In this document: positions 62,501-64,000 of the stretch, in pieces | Layout: every line of letters starts with the position of its first letter | How positions within the stretch are numbered: the first letter of the stretch is position 1 | Origin: Mansonella perstans | Lineage: Eukaryota; Nematoda; Chromadorea; Rhabditida; Onchocercidae | DNA: 64,000 nucleotides | Assembly: GCA_037074765.1 (NCBI GenBank) | Contig: JBAMDO010000081.1 | Location: forward strand, 1 to 64,000 | Direction: 5' to 3' | Translations under genes and position numbers: made by a program | Notes under the pieces: generated by a model | Seen by the model: the letters and a program-made list of their open reading frames with translations, nothing else | Told to the model about the DNA's origin: nothing | Databases searched by the model: none

Positions 62501-64000
62501 TATCAATAGCTGAAGAACCGAAACTAATCAGACAACTTTAAGATAAAAAAAAGGGAACAAACAGAAGAAATTGTTGAAAAAATTTTTTTATAAAAACATT
62601 TGAAAAATAAGAAAAGAAATGCTTAACTTATCGATTTGAAAACTTCAATACTGCGGAAAAATGAATTCATATTAGACTACTTGTATTATAGAGTTGAAAT
62701 AAATAATCGTCTTGTCATTCATAGAGGACTAAATGAATTTAAATGTGGCGAATATAGCGTAACAAAGTGAACGCATTGCCTGTTCTGCTTTTTTAATATT
62801 TTCTGTTTTCAAACTTTTTTCAATTTCTTGATAAGTTGATCAGATGGAAGAATTGAAAGTATTATTCATTTAAAGTGCAATAAGAACAATAGCTACTGAC
62901 AGTAATATGAATATTTAAATTACCTCTTCTTTTCAAATCTTCCTTAAAAGTGGTTCCATTGGTCATAAAAAAATTCGAAAACTCTGAAATTGATAATGGG
63001 AAAGATTAGTGAAAGCTTTGAATCTCATTATCAAACGTGAACTCTTTAAAAATTTAAAGACTTAAAAATTATTCAATCAAATTTCTTTGTGATTATAATT
63101 TGAATAGGATTCAATAAATCGTTTCCAGTCCACAACTTTTTAATGAAGAGCTTGCAGATCTGCATAATGCCTTCAAATACTTTTAGAATTATCTCATTGT
63201 AATTTAAAGGCTGCATGTCGTCATGTGCCTTGTGCGCGATTTGTGTAGAAGAACAAGCCGGAAATCTGCACCACAAATAAATTCCATATTTGAAGAAAAG
63301 AACCAAAATGTTTGCAAAGCAGAAAACATTCTACAGGGGAATGATAAAATGATTACATAATGATTGTAAAGTGACCGTCATAAAATGGGAGCAGAATGGG
63401 TGAATAATGATTGATAGAGGTTTCAGGAGAGAGTGCTAATTGCATTCCTGATGAAATGAATATAATCAACTGATTCAGATTGTTCGGAAAGATCATTTAC
63501 CGATTAAACTTTTTTGAATACTATGATAGTATTGCGCTATCAGAAACATTTGCTAACTATTTAAGTTATAGGAAAGTTTCAAAGAAATTGTATAAAGAAA
63601 TTAATCATCAGCAAGCAGATTGGTGACAGCATCGCCCCTATTTCCCATGCAATTCTAGATCGTCTCGCAGTAACAGTGCAAGATATATACGATTTGCATG
63701 GCAACATATGAAATACAGTCATCAAAATATTTTACCAACACTATTAATGGAATCAAACGATTTGTTGTGCGATAGCTGATATCGCACATGACACAATGTC
63801 ACTTTAAATTAAAATGCAATTATCATTAGCTGTTTAAACAATAATATACGGACATATAGTATATTTGAAGAAAAACATGAAATTTGTTGAATGGTAATAG
63901 TGTACCTTCGTATCAGAAATGAGTAAACAATATTCTTATCATTTATCGTGAAAAATGTAGCGGGAAAGAAAGTCATGAAAATTTTGGACAATTAACATCT
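59538..64000. other. Right-edge region without a resolved gene
   Basis: This is the upstream region of the cystine-knot gene plus about 4 kb of AT-rich sequence. Weak exon candidates with splice sites occur on the minus strand (63265-63181, 62983-62924) and on the + strand (63480-63627), but no phases join. A GAT/ATA-rich low-complexity tract lies at 61618-61800. A gene that continues beyond the window is possible. Confidence 0.5.
61618..61800. repeat. GAT/ATA-rich low-complexity tract
   Basis: Imperfect GAT, GAC and ATA triplets give Asp/Tyr-rich open frames on the + strand and Ile-rich ones on the minus strand. No splice structure or conserved motif supports coding. Confidence 0.7.

Noticed and set aside
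1..64000. tRNA, rRNA, SL RNA, CRISPR or bacterial endosymbiont (Wolbachia-type) insertions
   Set aside because: No cloverleaf, conserved RNA core, regular spacer array or intronless bacterial gene was seen by eye. A covariance-model search would be needed to exclude small RNAs.

Overview
The window is AT-rich eukaryotic DNA with many short introns (GT...AG, acceptors of the TTTTCAG type). Several start codons lie 1-20 bases behind a good splice acceptor, as expected for spliced-leader trans-splicing. Together with the protein families present, this points to a nematode, probably a filarial or related clade III parasite. The genus is an inference. I saw no bacterial genes, tRNA, rRNA or recognisable intact transposon.

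I rebuilt ten multi-exon genes by reading exons whose phases join. From left to right they are: (1) 1819-6290 (+), a 639-aa Gln/His/Ser-rich protein with a long basic N-terminal helix, possibly a SEL-8/LAG-3 (Mastermind-type) coactivator; (2) 17708-8265 (-), an AKAP1-type mitochondrial-surface protein with membrane anchor, KH and Tudor domains; (3) 27854-22567 (-), a PPM1D/Wip1-type PP2C phosphatase with a long tail; (4) 29091-32974 (+), an FBXO42-type F-box/Kelch protein; (5) 34254-35950 (+), glia maturation factor; (6) 37467-42767 (+), a signal-peptide protein with eight EF-hand-like loops and a very long disordered tail; (7) 44318-46708 (+), a small coiled-coil protein of unknown family; (8) 48675-49836 (+), a CHCHD2/10 protein; (9) 51609-53911 (+), GLOD4; (10) 59537-56461 (-), a secreted proprotein ending in a six-cysteine, neurotrophin/Spaetzle-like cystine-knot domain.

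Layout: gene 1 converges on gene 2. Genes 2 and 3 run leftwards one behind the other. Genes 3 and 4 diverge from a 1.2-kb region with purine/pyrimidine tracts and short tandem repeats. Genes 4 to 9 form a same-strand run of six. Gene 10 converges on gene 9. Spacers and introns carry several minisatellites (92, 39/42, about 58, 38 and 21 bp periods), an ACT/AGT triplet tract and a perfect fold-back. Behind gene 7 is a stretch that looks like decayed coding sequence. The last 4.4 kb hold only weak exon candidates.

The genes do not form one pathway: they cover signalling (PPM1D, AKAP1, the cystine-knot factor), mitochondria (AKAP1, CHCHD2), actin (GMF), ubiquitin ligation (FBXO42) and metabolism (GLOD4). 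The most noteworthy is gene 10, because neurotrophin/Spaetzle-type ligands are, as far as I know, not described as a standard part of nematode signalling. All exon borders are hand-read predictions without transcript support.
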